NCBI GenBank assembly: GCA_029977205.1
Contig: JAPOLI010000002.1
Coordinates: 1-64,000 of the forward strand
Direction of reading: 5' to 3'
Length of the DNA: 64,000 nucleotides
Origin: a bacterium
GTDB taxonomy: Bacteria > Actinomycetota > Thermoleophilia > Miltoncostaeales > Miltoncostaeaceae
Shown here in pieces: positions 1-8,515 of the stretch (its first letter is position 1; every line of letters begins with the position of its first letter). Both the position numbers and the translations under genes were made by a program. Under the pieces are notes generated by a model, which saw only the letters and a program-made list of their open reading frames with translations, was not told the DNA's origin and did not search any database.

Positions 1-1394
1 CAGTTGCCGACCTTCTCCGCGGGCCGCTCAGCGGAGAAGCAAAGGTTGACACTGCCGTCCGGCTCGGTCACGAGGTCGCGCCTCATGCTGTTGACGCTCG
101 GGAACGGCTGGTCGGGCGTCTGGAGCATCGAACGGGTCTGGACGTCGTATACGACGAGAGACCAGAAGTTCTTGGCGGGCGCATCCGGAGGAAGCCGCAT
201 GGAGTAGGTGCGGTCGCCATCGAGCCATTCCCCGTCGCTGTCGCGCGCGATCACCGCGTACTGCGAACCGATGCCCGGCATCTTCAGGATCATGGCGGGC
301 GTGTTGACGGTCGCCACGTAGTAGAAGGCAAGGCGTGCCTCGGCGTCAACGCCCCCGGCACCGTCGTCGATCAGGTAGCGGTAGTCGTTTCCGTACAGCA
401 TCGTGTACCACTTGCTGGTCTCCTCGCCGTACAGGTACGCCTCAGGGGCACGCGGGGCGAACGAGACAGCGCGCGCGTAGGCGTTACCAACGACCACACC
501 CTGCTCGAGGGCCTCGCGCTGACGCTCCGACGGCGCGAACGACTCACCTTTCCGGATTCCGAGGAGGCTGGCCATCCCGAGAATTTCCGGATCGAATGCC
601 TCGGGCGGCTCCTTGTCGATCGCCCTGTGGATCTCCTCGAAGAACGACGCGTGATTGGAGTGGATCGTGTTGATCTCCACCCCGGACATGTTCTTCCAGT
701 TCATCGCCGGCGGGTCGTCCTTGTCCTTCAGGGCATAGGCCCTGATTCCGTTCCGGAACAGGTCCGAGGCGGGCCCCGTGTCGCCGTCAACCAGCATTCC
801 CCGGCACGGAACCCAGTTGACGTGGGTCGGCGAATGGGCGACGAAATACGTCTCCCCCTCGTGTTCCGCGGTCCCCCCGGTCGGCGTATCACTGAGCGGC
901 CCTGAGTAGTCCGGCCCGAGGATGAGGTACTTGCCCCCCGCACCCCGGTCCGGGCCAGGCGGCCCCATGTCGACCACGAACGAGAATGTCGCGTCGTTGA
1001 TCGTGCTCGGCCCGCAGTTCGGCGGGATCTCGATGACGACCGGGCCTGATGCCTCCAGGTCGAGGGTGCAGAACGCATAGACCGTGTCGGTGTTCCCCGT
1101 CAGGAACAGGCTGTTGGAGTCCATCAGATCGTCAAAGATCATCCAGTTGGCCTCAACCGGCCCGCCCTCAAAGGCATCTTCTGAGCCCTGCCTGATCGCC
1201 TCGAGGCTGGCGACAGGAACCATGTTGATGAACAGGGCCGCCGCCCGGGCGACATCCGCGAGGGCGTAGGCATCGGCAACGTCCGCCCGGTTGACGAAGC
1301 CGTCCGTCAACCGCAGCGACGACCCCTCGACCTCGACCGAGTCCGGGGTCTGGACGTCGTCGGGGATGTGAGTGTTGTAGCCGGGTGTCGCCAT
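1..1394 (-). CDS. DUF1254/DUF1214 domain protein, C-terminus beyond the window
   Basis: The frame runs from an ATG at 1394 down to base 1 without a stop, so about 464 residues are visible and the C-terminus lies outside. The N-terminal half reads like DUF1254 (NTDTVYAFCTLDLEASGPVV, followed by a region on dividing substrate-like loops), and the second half like DUF1214 (IRAYALKDKD, then LFYG-type tyrosine-rich segments and NFWSLVVYDVQTRSML). There is no signal peptide, unlike many family members. Proteins of this pair of domains are common in soil bacteria and have no firmly assigned activity. The gene stands alone, 224 bases from yebC, with a CRP-like inverted repeat in its upstream region. 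Family call is confident, function unknown. Confidence 0.8.
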   Translation of the reverse strand, partial: MATPGYNTHIPDDVQTPDSVEVEGSSLRLTDGFVNRADVADAYALADVARAAALFINMVPVASLEAIRQGSEDAFEGGPVEANWMIFDDLMDSNSLFLTGNTDTVYAFCTLDLEASGPVVIEIPPNCGPSTINDATFSFVVDMGPPGPDRGAGGKYLILGPDYSGPLSDTPTGGTAEHEGETYFVAHSPTHVNWVPCRGMLVDGDTGPASDLFRNGIRAYALKDKDDPPAMNWKNMSGVEINTIHSNHASFFEEIHRAIDKEPPEAFDPEILGMASLLGIRKGESFAPSERQREALEQGVVVGNAYARAVSFAPRAPEAYLYGEETSKWYTMLYGNDYRYLIDDGAGGVDAEARLAFYYVATVNTPAMILKMPGIGSQYAVIARDSDGEWLDGDRTYSMRLPPDAPAKNFWSLVVYDVQTRSMLQTPDQPFPSVNSMRRDLVTEPDGSVNLCFSAERPAEKVGN

Positions 1395-1497
1395 GGGACT
1401 TCCCCCTCCGGAATCGCGGTGCATCGGCTCCGGCTGGACCATGCTGCCGGCGGGAGCGCTGGCCCGCGTGGCTAACATACCATTGGTTCGCAGTTTT

Positions 1498-1516
1498 GTG
1501 TGACGCAACATCACAC
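1498..1516. promoter_or_regulatory. CRP/FNR-like inverted repeat upstream of the DUF1254 gene
   Basis: On the minus strand the site reads GTGTGA, seven bases, TCACAC, a perfect 6-bp dyad centred about 113 bases before the DUF1254 start. The core TGTGA/TCACA is the Crp half-site, but the spacer is seven bases, not the six of the classical E. coli site. A Crp/Fnr-family regulator is encoded at 50206-50832. Any link between the two is inference. Confidence 0.4.
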
Positions 1517-1618
1517 TTGCTGGGGGATGGGGGCGGTAGTGGTGGCTGTCTCTCGAGATCCATGCCCGCACGTGCACCCCCGGCAGGGTGCTACCGGCGG
1601 CACATGCCAGGGCCGTGT

Positions 1619-2371
1619 CTACCCGGCGACGGCCTCCATCACGGCCTCGGAGATGTCGAAGTTGGCGTAGACGTCCTGGACGTCGTCGTTCTCCTCGAGG
1701 CTGTCGATGAGGCGGAGGAGTTGCCGGGCCTCCTTCTCGCCCGCTTCCACCGTCGTCTTGGGAAGCATCGTGATGTCCGCTGACGCCGCGGCGAATCCGG
1801 CCCCCTCGATGGATGCACGCACCGCCGAGAGGTCTGTCGGCTCCGTGACGACCTGCCACTGCGAGCCGTCCTCGGCGATGTCCTCGGCGCCCCCTTCGAG
1901 AGCCGCGTCCATCAGGGCCTCCTCATCGACGCCCTCGGCGTCCACGAGGATGATGCCCTTGCGCTCGAACTGCCACGCCACGCTCCCGGGAGTGCCGAGC
2001 TCCGAACCATTCTTCGTGAAGATGTGGCGCACATCGCTGGCCGTGCGATTGCGGTTGTCGGTGAGGGCCACGCAGATGATCGCGACGCCGCCGGGCCCGT
2101 ACCCCTCATAGGTGATGGCCTCGTAGTCCACGCCGTCGCCGCCCGCGCCGGTTCCCTTCTGGATCGCGCGCTCGATGTTGTCCTTGGGCATCGAGTTGGC
2201 GCGCGCCTTCTCGACGGCGGTGGCGAGCGCGGCGTTCGAGACCGGGTCGCCCCCGCCCTCGCGCGCGGCAACGGTGATGGCGCGCGACAACTTCGAGAAG
2301 AGCTGGCCGCGCTTCGCGTCGGCCGCGCCCTTCTTGCGCTTGATGGTGGCCCACTTACTGTGCCCCGACAA
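1619..2371 (-). CDS. yebC: YebC/TACO1 family protein
   Basis: A 250-residue protein with the family N-terminus [20 protein letters not shown] and the conserved AKANSMP/NIERAI-type region (ARANSMPKDNIERAIQKGTG), followed by YEGYGPGGVAI. Length matches the family (about 240-250). The start is a TTG at 2371: it gives the standard MSGHSKW terminus and follows a strong AGGAGGA ribosome site at 2377-2383. The gene overlaps the end of pdxT by 17 bases and is probably translated from the same mRNA. YebC proteins have been described both as DNA-binding regulators and as factors that help ribosomes through difficult proline stretches. The cytoplasmic role here is inferred from family only. Confidence 0.93.
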   Translation of the reverse strand: MSGHSKWATIKRKKGAADAKRGQLFSKLSRAITVAAREGGGDPVSNAALATAVEKARANSMPKDNIERAIQKGTGAGGDGVDYEAITYEGYGPGGVAIICVALTDNRNRTASDVRHIFTKNGSELGTPGSVAWQFERKGIILVDAEGVDEEALMDAALEGGAEDIAEDGSQWQVVTEPTDLSAVRASIEGAGFAAASADITMLPKTTVEAGEKEARQLLRLIDSLEENDDVQDVYANFDISEAVMEAVAG

Positions 2372-2999
2372 CGGTGTCCTCCTCGTGCTCCGTGCCTGCT
2401 GCCACCTGCCCGATGCCCTCGACGAACAGCCGGTGGAGCCGGCGGTCGGCGGTGAGCTCCGGATGGAACGCCGCCACGATACGCGTCGCATCACGGGCAG
2501 CGACAGGGTGCCCCCCGTGCTCGGCGAGCACCTCGACCGAGGGGCCGACCTGCTCGATCCATGGGGCGCGGATAAAAATACCCTGCATGGGCGGATCGCC
2601 CAGTACAGCGACCTCGACCGGGGCCTCGAACGAGTGCACCTGCCGTCCGAAGGCGTTGCGGCGCACCACGATGTCCATGCCTCCGATCAGGGGCTGCGGG
2701 CCGCCGCCGGCGATACCCGTCGCGAGCATGATCATCCCTGCGCACGTGCCGAGTACCGGCAGGCCATCATCCACCCGCAGCCGCACGGCATCCAGCAGGC
2801 CGGACTCCCCGGCGACGAGGCCGAACGTGGTGCTCTCCCCTCCGGGGATCACCAGGCCACCCAGGCCCGCGAGGTCCTCGGGCGCGCGCACCCGGGTGGT
2901 GCGCGCTCCCACGTCGGCCAGCGCGGCCTCGTGCTCGGACACCGCTCCCTGCACGGCGAGCACGCCGATTCGGGGGCGTCGTGCGTCGGCTGCGCTCAC
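2355..2999 (-). CDS. pdxT: PLP synthase glutaminase subunit PdxT
   Basis: Class I glutamine amidotransferase of 214 residues that supplies ammonia to PdxS for pyridoxal 5'-phosphate synthesis. Visible motifs are the N-terminal strand [14 protein letters not shown], the PGGEST loop, the nucleophile motif [10 protein letters not shown], and the C-terminal FHPELT that carries the catalytic His and Glu. The GTG start at 2999 overlaps the pdxS stop as GTGA, so the two subunits are translationally coupled. The 3' end overlaps the yebC start. Length and motifs are normal for the family. Confidence 0.96.
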   Translation of the reverse strand: MSAADARRPRIGVLAVQGAVSEHEAALADVGARTTRVRAPEDLAGLGGLVIPGGESTTFGLVAGESGLLDAVRLRVDDGLPVLGTCAGMIMLATGIAGGGPQPLIGGMDIVVRRNAFGRQVHSFEAPVEVAVLGDPPMQGIFIRAPWIEQVGPSVEVLAEHGGHPVAARDATRIVAAFHPELTADRRLHRLFVEGIGQVAAGTEHEEDTVVGAQ

Positions 3000-3910
3000 C
3001 AGCCCCGGGTCTGCAGGAGACCGCCATCGGCGATCTCGCCGATCTCGAGCCCGGGCATGGCCTCGCGCAGACCACGGGACACCCGCGCGACCACATCCGG
3101 GTCGTCCCAGTGCGTCGTGGCCTCCACGATCGCGCGCGCCCGAGCGGGCGGATCCTCGCTCATGAAGATCCCGCTGCCCACGAAGACGCCCTCCGCGCCC
3201 AGGTGCATCATCAGCGCGGCGTCCGCCGGCGTGGCGATGCCGCCTGCCGAGAAGTTGACCACCGGAAGGCGGCCGTGCAGCCCCACCCACTCGATGAGCT
3301 CCAAGGGGGCGGCCATCTCCTTCGCGATGGCGAACCGCTCGTCGGGGGTAGCCGACACCACGCGGCGGATGTCCTGGGTGATCGTCTTCATGTGGCGGAC
3401 GGCCTCCACCACGTTCCCGGTGCCCGCCTCGCCCTTCGTCCGGATCATCGCGGCGCCCTCGGCGATGCGACGGAGGGCCTCGCCGAGGTTCGTGGCGCCG
3501 CACACGAACGGCGCGGTGAACTGCCGCTTGTCGACGTGGCTCGATTCATCCGCCGGCGTCAGCACCTCGGACTCATCGATGTAGTCGATCTCCAGCGCCT
3601 GCAGAACCTGTGCCTCGACGTGGTGGCCGATCCGGCACTTGGCCATCACCGGAATCGTGACGGCCTCCTGGATCCCCATGATCATCTCGGGGTCGCTCAT
3701 CCGGGCCACTCCACCTGCCTTGCGGATCTCCGCGGGGATGCGCTCGAGCGCCATCACGGCGCAGGCGCCGGAATCCTCGGCGATCTTGGCCTGGTCGGCG
3801 TCGACGACGTCCATGATCACGCCGCCCTTGAGCATGCGGGCGAGACCCGCCTTCACCGCATCGGTGCCGGTGGCGCCTTGGGCGCCGTTGCCTGCGACGT
3901 CGTCGCTCAC
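2996..3910 (-). CDS. pdxS: PLP synthase lyase subunit PdxS
   Basis: A 304-residue (beta/alpha)8 enzyme that makes pyridoxal 5'-phosphate from ribose 5-phosphate, glyceraldehyde 3-phosphate and ammonia, in a complex with PdxT. Key residues are present: Asp34 in VIMDV, Lys91 in MAKCRIGH (Schiff-base lysine) and the second lysine in RTKGEAGTG. The C-terminus ends shortly after [14 protein letters not shown], as in actinobacterial homologues. The start is GTG at 3910 with AGGAG at 3918-3922 (7-base spacer). The gene heads the pdxS-pdxT-yebC transcript and has a TAGACT -10 box upstream. Confidence 0.97.
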   Translation of the reverse strand: MSDDVAGNGAQGATGTDAVKAGLARMLKGGVIMDVVDADQAKIAEDSGACAVMALERIPAEIRKAGGVARMSDPEMIMGIQEAVTIPVMAKCRIGHHVEAQVLQALEIDYIDESEVLTPADESSHVDKRQFTAPFVCGATNLGEALRRIAEGAAMIRTKGEAGTGNVVEAVRHMKTITQDIRRVVSATPDERFAIAKEMAAPLELIEWVGLHGRLPVVNFSAGGIATPADAALMMHLGAEGVFVGSGIFMSEDPPARARAIVEATTHWDDPDVVARVSRGLREAMPGLEIGEIADGGLLQTRGW

Positions 3911-3938
3911 TCAACAACTCCTGATCGGTAACGCCCGC

Positions 3939-3944
3939 AGTCTA
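3939..3944 (-). promoter_or_regulatory. Candidate -10 box of pdxS-pdxT-yebC
   Basis: TAGACT on the minus strand, placing transcription start near 3932 and leaving a leader of about 22 nt that contains the AGGAG ribosome site at 3918-3922. No clear -35 box is seen. Confidence 0.45.
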
Positions 3945-3989
3945 GAACGGAGCGGCCCGAACGGGGTGCCCCCATCGGGGCGTGGCGGC

Positions 3990-4793
3990 CTAGGCGGGGA
4001 TCGCCGTCAGGGTGCGCCGCGGCAGCTGATGCGCGGCGATTCCATGCGCAAGGGCCTGCGCCACCGCTACGAACGCGGTGAGACTCGGCTCTCCACCGCG
4101 CTCCTCGGAGGGAACGACCCGGACCACCGGGGCACGGGCGGCCGCGGAGAGACTGGAGTCGACGAGCGCGACCGCTGGGGCCGCAGCGGCCCGGGCGGCC
4201 GCGACGGCGTACTCCGCGACGCGGGTCTCCTTCCCCACGGAGATCGCGATCAGACCGCCACCCCGTGCGAGAGCACCGAGGCGCATACGGATGCGGGGCT
4301 CGCCCGAGTCGACGACGAGCACCTCTCTCCCACCGCGGGCAAGTCGATCCTCCAAGAGGGCCAGCACGGGGCGGGCCGCGGGATCACCGGCCACGACGAT
4401 CGGCGCGACTCCGGCGAGCGGAGCCACCAGCGGCTGCACGCCGTCCGCGCCGAGGCGCACTGCGACGTCCTCGAGGGCAAGGCGGTCGGAGTCGAGTACC
4501 TGCACGCGCCCGGGCTGGCCGGGAGAGCCGACGACGCGCACCCCGAGGCCGGGCCGGTGCGCCTGGCGCACCGTGCGCTGGAGCTCCGGGTAGCCGGCGT
4601 AGCCGAGGGCCTGTGCGAAGCGCACCACGGTGGCGGGGCTGCAGTGGGCGGCCTGCGCGACCTCGTGTGCGGACACCAGCGGCAACTCCGCAAGGTGGTC
4701 GACGAGGTAACGGGCGAGGGCCTGCTGAGCCGGGCTGAACCGCTCGTAATCACGGCGGAGGACCTCGGCGAGCTCGGTGGCGTCAGGTGGCAC
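3990..4793 (-). CDS. RpiR/MurR family transcriptional regulator
   Basis: 267 residues. The N-terminal 80 residues form the RpiR-type helix-turn-helix domain (FSPAQQALARYLVDHLAELP, then SAHEVAQAAHCSPATVVRFA and LGYAGYPELQ). The remainder is a SIS sugar-phosphate-binding fold (IVVAGDPAARPVLALLEDRL, GGGLIAISVGKETRVAEYAV). Such regulators sense phosphosugars or amino sugars. It lies 79 bases upstream of pdxS on the same strand, so it may affect pdxST, whose substrates are phosphosugars, but the spacing and the pdxS -10 box suggest a separate transcript. Start GTG at 4793; no clear ribosome site. Confidence 0.85.
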   Translation of the reverse strand: MPPDATELAEVLRRDYERFSPAQQALARYLVDHLAELPLVSAHEVAQAAHCSPATVVRFAQALGYAGYPELQRTVRQAHRPGLGVRVVGSPGQPGRVQVLDSDRLALEDVAVRLGADGVQPLVAPLAGVAPIVVAGDPAARPVLALLEDRLARGGREVLVVDSGEPRIRMRLGALARGGGLIAISVGKETRVAEYAVAAARAAAAPAVALVDSSLSAAARAPVVRVVPSEERGGEPSLTAFVAVAQALAHGIAAHQLPRRTLTAIPA

Positions 4794-4840
4794 GTGCCTC
4801 TGTTTCGACAGGCAGGCGCCCCTCCCTTCCCGGGTCGGCC

Positions 4841-4846
4841 TACGAT
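4841..4846 (+). promoter_or_regulatory. Leaderless -10 box
   Basis: TACGAT six bases before the GTG at 4853, with no ribosome site between them. This fits a leaderless mRNA. Confidence 0.5.
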
Positions 4847-4852
4847 TGATTC

Positions 4853-6415
4853 GTGCTTCGCCCCGCAGCCCTCATCGCACTGCTCGCTGTGCCCGCCGCG
4901 GCGACGTCCGCGCCGTGGCTCCCGCCCGCGGCCCTCGCGCCCCCGACCCGCGGCTCGGGACCACCTGCGATGGCCGGCAACGATGACGGGCGTGCGGTTG
5001 CTGCGTGGACCACGCGCACCGGCGTGATGGTCGCACTGCGTACCCCGGGCGGTCCGTGGTACCCGGCCACGCGCGTGCCGGGCAGCAGCCGCGGGGCGAC
5101 GGATGTGGCGGTGGCGATGACCGATGCCGGTCTCGCAGCCGTGGCATGGGTGGAGCGCGGACGGGTGCGGGCGAGTATCCGCCCCGCGCGCAGGCGCTTC
5201 CTGCCCGCGACGTACGTGTCGCCTGCGGACAGGCTGGCCGTGGCGCCTCAGGTGGCCTTCGGCCTCGGATGCGGACCGCTCGTGGCGTGGCAGTCAAACG
5301 AGGACGGCGGGAAGGCTGTCCGGGCCGCGTGCGGCCGGGCCAATGGCCGCTTCGGATCGCTGGCACGGGTGTCTCCCCCGGGCGAGCAGGCCTCGGCGCC
5401 CGCCGTGGCGGGCGGCCGCACGGGAGTGATCGTGCTGTGGCGGCAGGATGACGGGGGCACATACCGGGTGCGCTCCGCCACGCGGGGCCCCCGCGGGGGC
5501 TTTTCCCCTCCCGACACCCCGTCACCCAGCGGCACGGCTGTGATCGTGGACCCGTCCGTGGCGCTCGCCCCCGACGGCGCGGCGCTGGCGGCCTGGACCC
5601 TCACGCGCGGCGACAGCGTGGTGGTGCAGGCGGCGGTCCGCCCCATCACCGGCGGGTGGAGCACGCCCGCGGACCTTTCGCGTCCTGCCCCTCAGGCACG
5701 CGGGGCCGCAGTCGGCCTCGACGCCGCGGGCGCGGCCATGGTGGCCTGGTCGCGTGACGGCATCGTTCAGGTGGCCGAACGGGGCGCCGGCCAGGAGTGG
5801 GGCCCGCCGCGCGACCTCTCCGACTCCGCGGTGACCGCAGGTGCTCCCGCGGTGGCGGTGAGCGGCGCCGGAGCGGCCGTGGTGGCGTGGCCCGCCGTAT
5901 CCGACGGCACGGCGGTGACGCAGGCGTCCCTGCGCGCCGCAGGTGAGGCGTTCACGCCAGCGGCGACGATCTCGGACCCCGGGCGGCCCGCCATCGCACC
6001 AGCCGCGACCATCGGCGACGATGGAGTGGCCCCTGTCGCGTGGCAATGGACCGACCCCGCACAGGATCCGACCTACGCCCCCTCCGGGGTGATGGCCGCG
6101 ACCGGGGTCGCGGGGAGCACCACGTCGGGCCCGGCGACGCTCGTGGACCTTCGCGCACAGCCCAGCCGCGTGCGCTCCGGGAAGCCGATCCGGATCACGT
6201 TCGGGCTCTCCCGGGCAGGCCGCGTGCGGATCACCGCGCGGCGGCAGGGATCGAATCGGGTCGTGGGCGCCATCGAGATGAGCGCCGCCGACGGCGCCAA
6301 CCGCCTGGTGCTCTCCGGAAGCCTCGGCGGCGCCTCCCTCGGCCGCGGCCGCTGGGTCATCACGGCCCGGCCACGCGGCGGCGCGGCGCGGTCGCTCCCG
6401 CTCATTGTGGTTTAG
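4853..6415 (+). CDS. Exported repeat protein, probable beta-propeller
   Basis: 520 residues beginning with a signal peptide (MLRPAALIALLAVPAAATSA). The body holds about eight diverged repeats of roughly 45-60 residues, each with a core like AAVAWVERG, ALAAWTLTRG, AMVAWSRDG or AVVAWPAVSDG followed by a strand and an aromatic-rich turn, which resembles propeller blades. After about residue 420 there is a separate beta-rich C-terminal domain (LVDLRAQPSRVRSGKPIRI and later strands). No catalytic motif is recognised. The GTG start sits six bases after a TACGAT box. The next gene starts nine bases downstream and probably shares the transcript. Function unknown; location outside the membrane inferred from the signal. 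Confidence 0.7.
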   Translation: MLRPAALIALLAVPAAATSAPWLPPAALAPPTRGSGPPAMAGNDDGRAVAAWTTRTGVMVALRTPGGPWYPATRVPGSSRGATDVAVAMTDAGLAAVAWVERGRVRASIRPARRRFLPATYVSPADRLAVAPQVAFGLGCGPLVAWQSNEDGGKAVRAACGRANGRFGSLARVSPPGEQASAPAVAGGRTGVIVLWRQDDGGTYRVRSATRGPRGGFSPPDTPSPSGTAVIVDPSVALAPDGAALAAWTLTRGDSVVVQAAVRPITGGWSTPADLSRPAPQARGAAVGLDAAGAAMVAWSRDGIVQVAERGAGQEWGPPRDLSDSAVTAGAPAVAVSGAGAAVVAWPAVSDGTAVTQASLRAAGEAFTPAATISDPGRPAIAPAATIGDDGVAPVAWQWTDPAQDPTYAPSGVMAATGVAGSTTSGPATLVDLRAQPSRVRSGKPIRITFGLSRAGRVRITARRQGSNRVVGAIEMSAADGANRLVLSGSLGGASLGRGRWVITARPRGGAARSLPLIVV

Positions 6416-6424
6416 TCCCGCTCC

Positions 6425-6925
6425 ATGGCAGTGGCATCACCAATCAGACGGGACCTGGCTATCGGCGGCTGGGGCCTCGCCGGCGTCGGCCTGATCGGGG
6501 TCATCGCGGCATCCATCGTGGTGGGTGATGCCGCAGGACGGGTCATCATCCCCTTCATCATCGTGGCGCTGGTATTCGGCCTCGCGCAGGTGATCGTGAG
6601 CGGCGGCTGGCTGCGGAACGCCGTCGCCGACGCACCCCCACCGCCCCAGGACCTCGTGATGGAAGCGGAATCAACGACCCTGCGCCGGGTGGGCCTGCCA
6701 GCGGTGCTCATCGCCATCCTGGTCATCATCGCGCTCTTCTCATGGGTGCAGTTCGCGGCGCTTCTCGCGGGTGTCGCATTCGCAGCCGGCAGCACCGACC
6801 TGCGCTCGCGCTACTGGATCACCGCCTTCGAGCGCGAACACGGCGTGACGATCCTGCGCGAGGTCGCCTGGCTGTCGTTCGCCACCGTGCGAAAGCCCCT
6901 CTGGGCGCGACCCGACGGCGACTGA
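6425..6925 (+). CDS. Small integral membrane protein, unknown
   Basis: 166 residues with four predicted membrane segments in two hairpins: about residues 12-32 and 40-60, then 85-103 and 106-122. The linker (about 63-82) is acidic and proline-rich, and the C-terminal tail is soluble and charged. No family recognised. The ATG lies nine bases after the exported repeat protein, suggesting co-transcription. Ends 18 bases before the convergent xseB. Confidence 0.65.
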   Translation: MAVASPIRRDLAIGGWGLAGVGLIGVIAASIVVGDAAGRVIIPFIIVALVFGLAQVIVSGGWLRNAVADAPPPPQDLVMEAESTTLRRVGLPAVLIAILVIIALFSWVQFAALLAGVAFAAGSTDLRSRYWITAFEREHGVTILREVAWLSFATVRKPLWARPDGD

Positions 6926-6943
6926 GCCGACGGGCGGGGTGCC

Positions 6944-7210
6944 CTAGGAGGACGTCTCGTCCTCGGGATCCCCTCCGGTGAGCTCCTCCACCTGGGCCCG
7001 GATCGCCTCGAGCCGGGCCTCGCACCAGGCCTGCAGGGCTGCGCCGCGCCGGAACAGCCGCAGGGCCTCGTCCAATCCGACCTCGCCGGACTCCAGCTGA
7101 TCGACGCAGTCCTCGAGCTCCGCCATGGCGTCCTCGAACGCGACCCCATCGGGGACGTCTCCGGGCTCCGTGATCGTGACCGTGGACAGATCGGGCACCG
7201 CATCGCCCAT
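6944..7210 (-). CDS. xseB: Exonuclease VII small subunit
   Basis: 88 residues matching XseB: the helical hairpin FEDAMAELEDCVDQLESGEV followed by LDEALRLFRRGAALQAWCEA. It partners with XseA in degrading single-stranded DNA from both ends. The ATG at 7210 shares one base with the xseA stop (TGATG), so the subunits are coupled. An acidic tail follows the conserved core. Confidence 0.93.
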   Translation of the reverse strand: MGDAVPDLSTVTITEPGDVPDGVAFEDAMAELEDCVDQLESGEVGLDEALRLFRRGAALQAWCEARLEAIRAQVEELTGGDPEDETSS

Positions 7211-8499
7211 CAGGCCTCCCCCTCCTCCACCCGCGCGGGCACGACGCCGTCGCGGAATTCCAATGACAGCAGCATGCCTGCCGGGACCGCAGCGGCCGAG
7301 CGCACCAGGTCTCCCGCCTCGTCGCGCACGAGGGCGAAGCCCTCTGCGAGCGGGCGCGCCGGGTCTCCCACCGCGAGGCGCGCGGTGAGCACCGCGAGGC
7401 GCGCCGCCGCCCCGGACTGGGCGGTGCCGATGGCCAGCGCGCGGCGGGCGTCAAGCGAGCGCAGGTCACGCGCCGGCGCGGCCACGCCATCCCGCGCGGC
7501 GCGGGCCAGTCGGGCGGCGAGGGCCTCCACGGCCTCGCGCGGACGACGGACCACGGCCTCATGCGGCCGCACGAGCCCCGGGCGCGCGGCGATCAGATCA
7601 AGCTCCCGCGCGGCCCGACCCGCTACCCGCAGCGCCGAGGCCGACAAGCGGCGCCCGAGAGCGCGCAGGTCCTCGATCAGCACGGCGCGGTCGGGAACGA
7701 CGAGGTCGGCGGCGGCTGTGGGCGTTGCCCCTGCGGCATCAGCGGCGAGGCACGCGAGGGTCACATCCGGCTGGTGCCCGATTCCGACCACCACGGGCGT
7801 GGACGTGGCGCGGATCGCGCGGACCATTGCCTCGTCGCTGAACGGGAGCAGGTCCTGGAGCGATCCGCCACCCCGTGCCACGAGGATGACGTCGACGCGG
7901 GGGTCGGCGTCGAGCGCGGCGATTTGCCGCGTCACCTCCGACACGCAGGCGGCACCCTGCATCGCGGCATGCGCCACCAGCACGCGCGTGGGGAACCGCT
8001 CCTCGATCCGCCGCAGCACATCAGCACGCGCAGCGCCCCCTGCGGCCGTCACCAGGCCGACCCCCGCCGGCACGAATGGCAGGGGCCGCCGGAGGGCGGC
8101 GTCGAACAGGCCCTCGTCCGCGAGGCGCCGTCGCCGCTCCTCGATCATCCGCAGGATCTCCCCCTCCCCTGCGGGCTCGATGCGCCGCAGCCGGATGATC
8201 AGCCGGCCGTCGCGTCGCGAGAACTCGGGGCGGGCAACGGCCTGTACGACCCCGCCGTCGGCCAGGTCGTGGCCATCGGCGACGTCGGTGGCGTATGCAA
8301 AGCAATCCACGCGCGCATCGTGGCCGTCCCGGGGGTCCTCCAGGCGGAACCACAGAAGGCGCCCATCGCGCCCCGAGCGGAGGTTCACCACCTCGCCACG
8401 GATGTAGATCATCCGCGTGTGCTCGGAGATCACCCGCTCGAGCGCAGAGACCACATCGTCGACCTCGAAGATCCGTGCGGGTGCGGCGTCGTCAGCCAT
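7210..8499 (-). CDS. xseA: Exonuclease VII large subunit
   Basis: 429 residues. The N-terminal OB-fold (YIRGEVVNLRSGRDGRLLWF) binds single-stranded DNA, and the central nuclease domain contains LPFVPAGVGLVTAAGGAARA, the DVILVARGGGSLQDLLPFSD motif and VVGIGHQPDVTLACLAAD, all typical of XseA. The C-terminal region is helical and arginine-rich, as expected for the part that binds XseB. Cytoplasmic DNA repair and recombination enzyme. Start ATG at 8499. Confidence 0.95.
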   Translation of the reverse strand: MADDAAPARIFEVDDVVSALERVISEHTRMIYIRGEVVNLRSGRDGRLLWFRLEDPRDGHDARVDCFAYATDVADGHDLADGGVVQAVARPEFSRRDGRLIIRLRRIEPAGEGEILRMIEERRRRLADEGLFDAALRRPLPFVPAGVGLVTAAGGAARADVLRRIEERFPTRVLVAHAAMQGAACVSEVTRQIAALDADPRVDVILVARGGGSLQDLLPFSDEAMVRAIRATSTPVVVGIGHQPDVTLACLAADAAGATPTAAADLVVPDRAVLIEDLRALGRRLSASALRVAGRAARELDLIAARPGLVRPHEAVVRRPREAVEALAARLARAARDGVAAPARDLRSLDARRALAIGTAQSGAAARLAVLTARLAVGDPARPLAEGFALVRDEAGDLVRSAAAVPAGMLLSLEFRDGVVPARVEEGEA

Positions 8500-8515
8500 G
8501 CCCAGATGATGCCGC

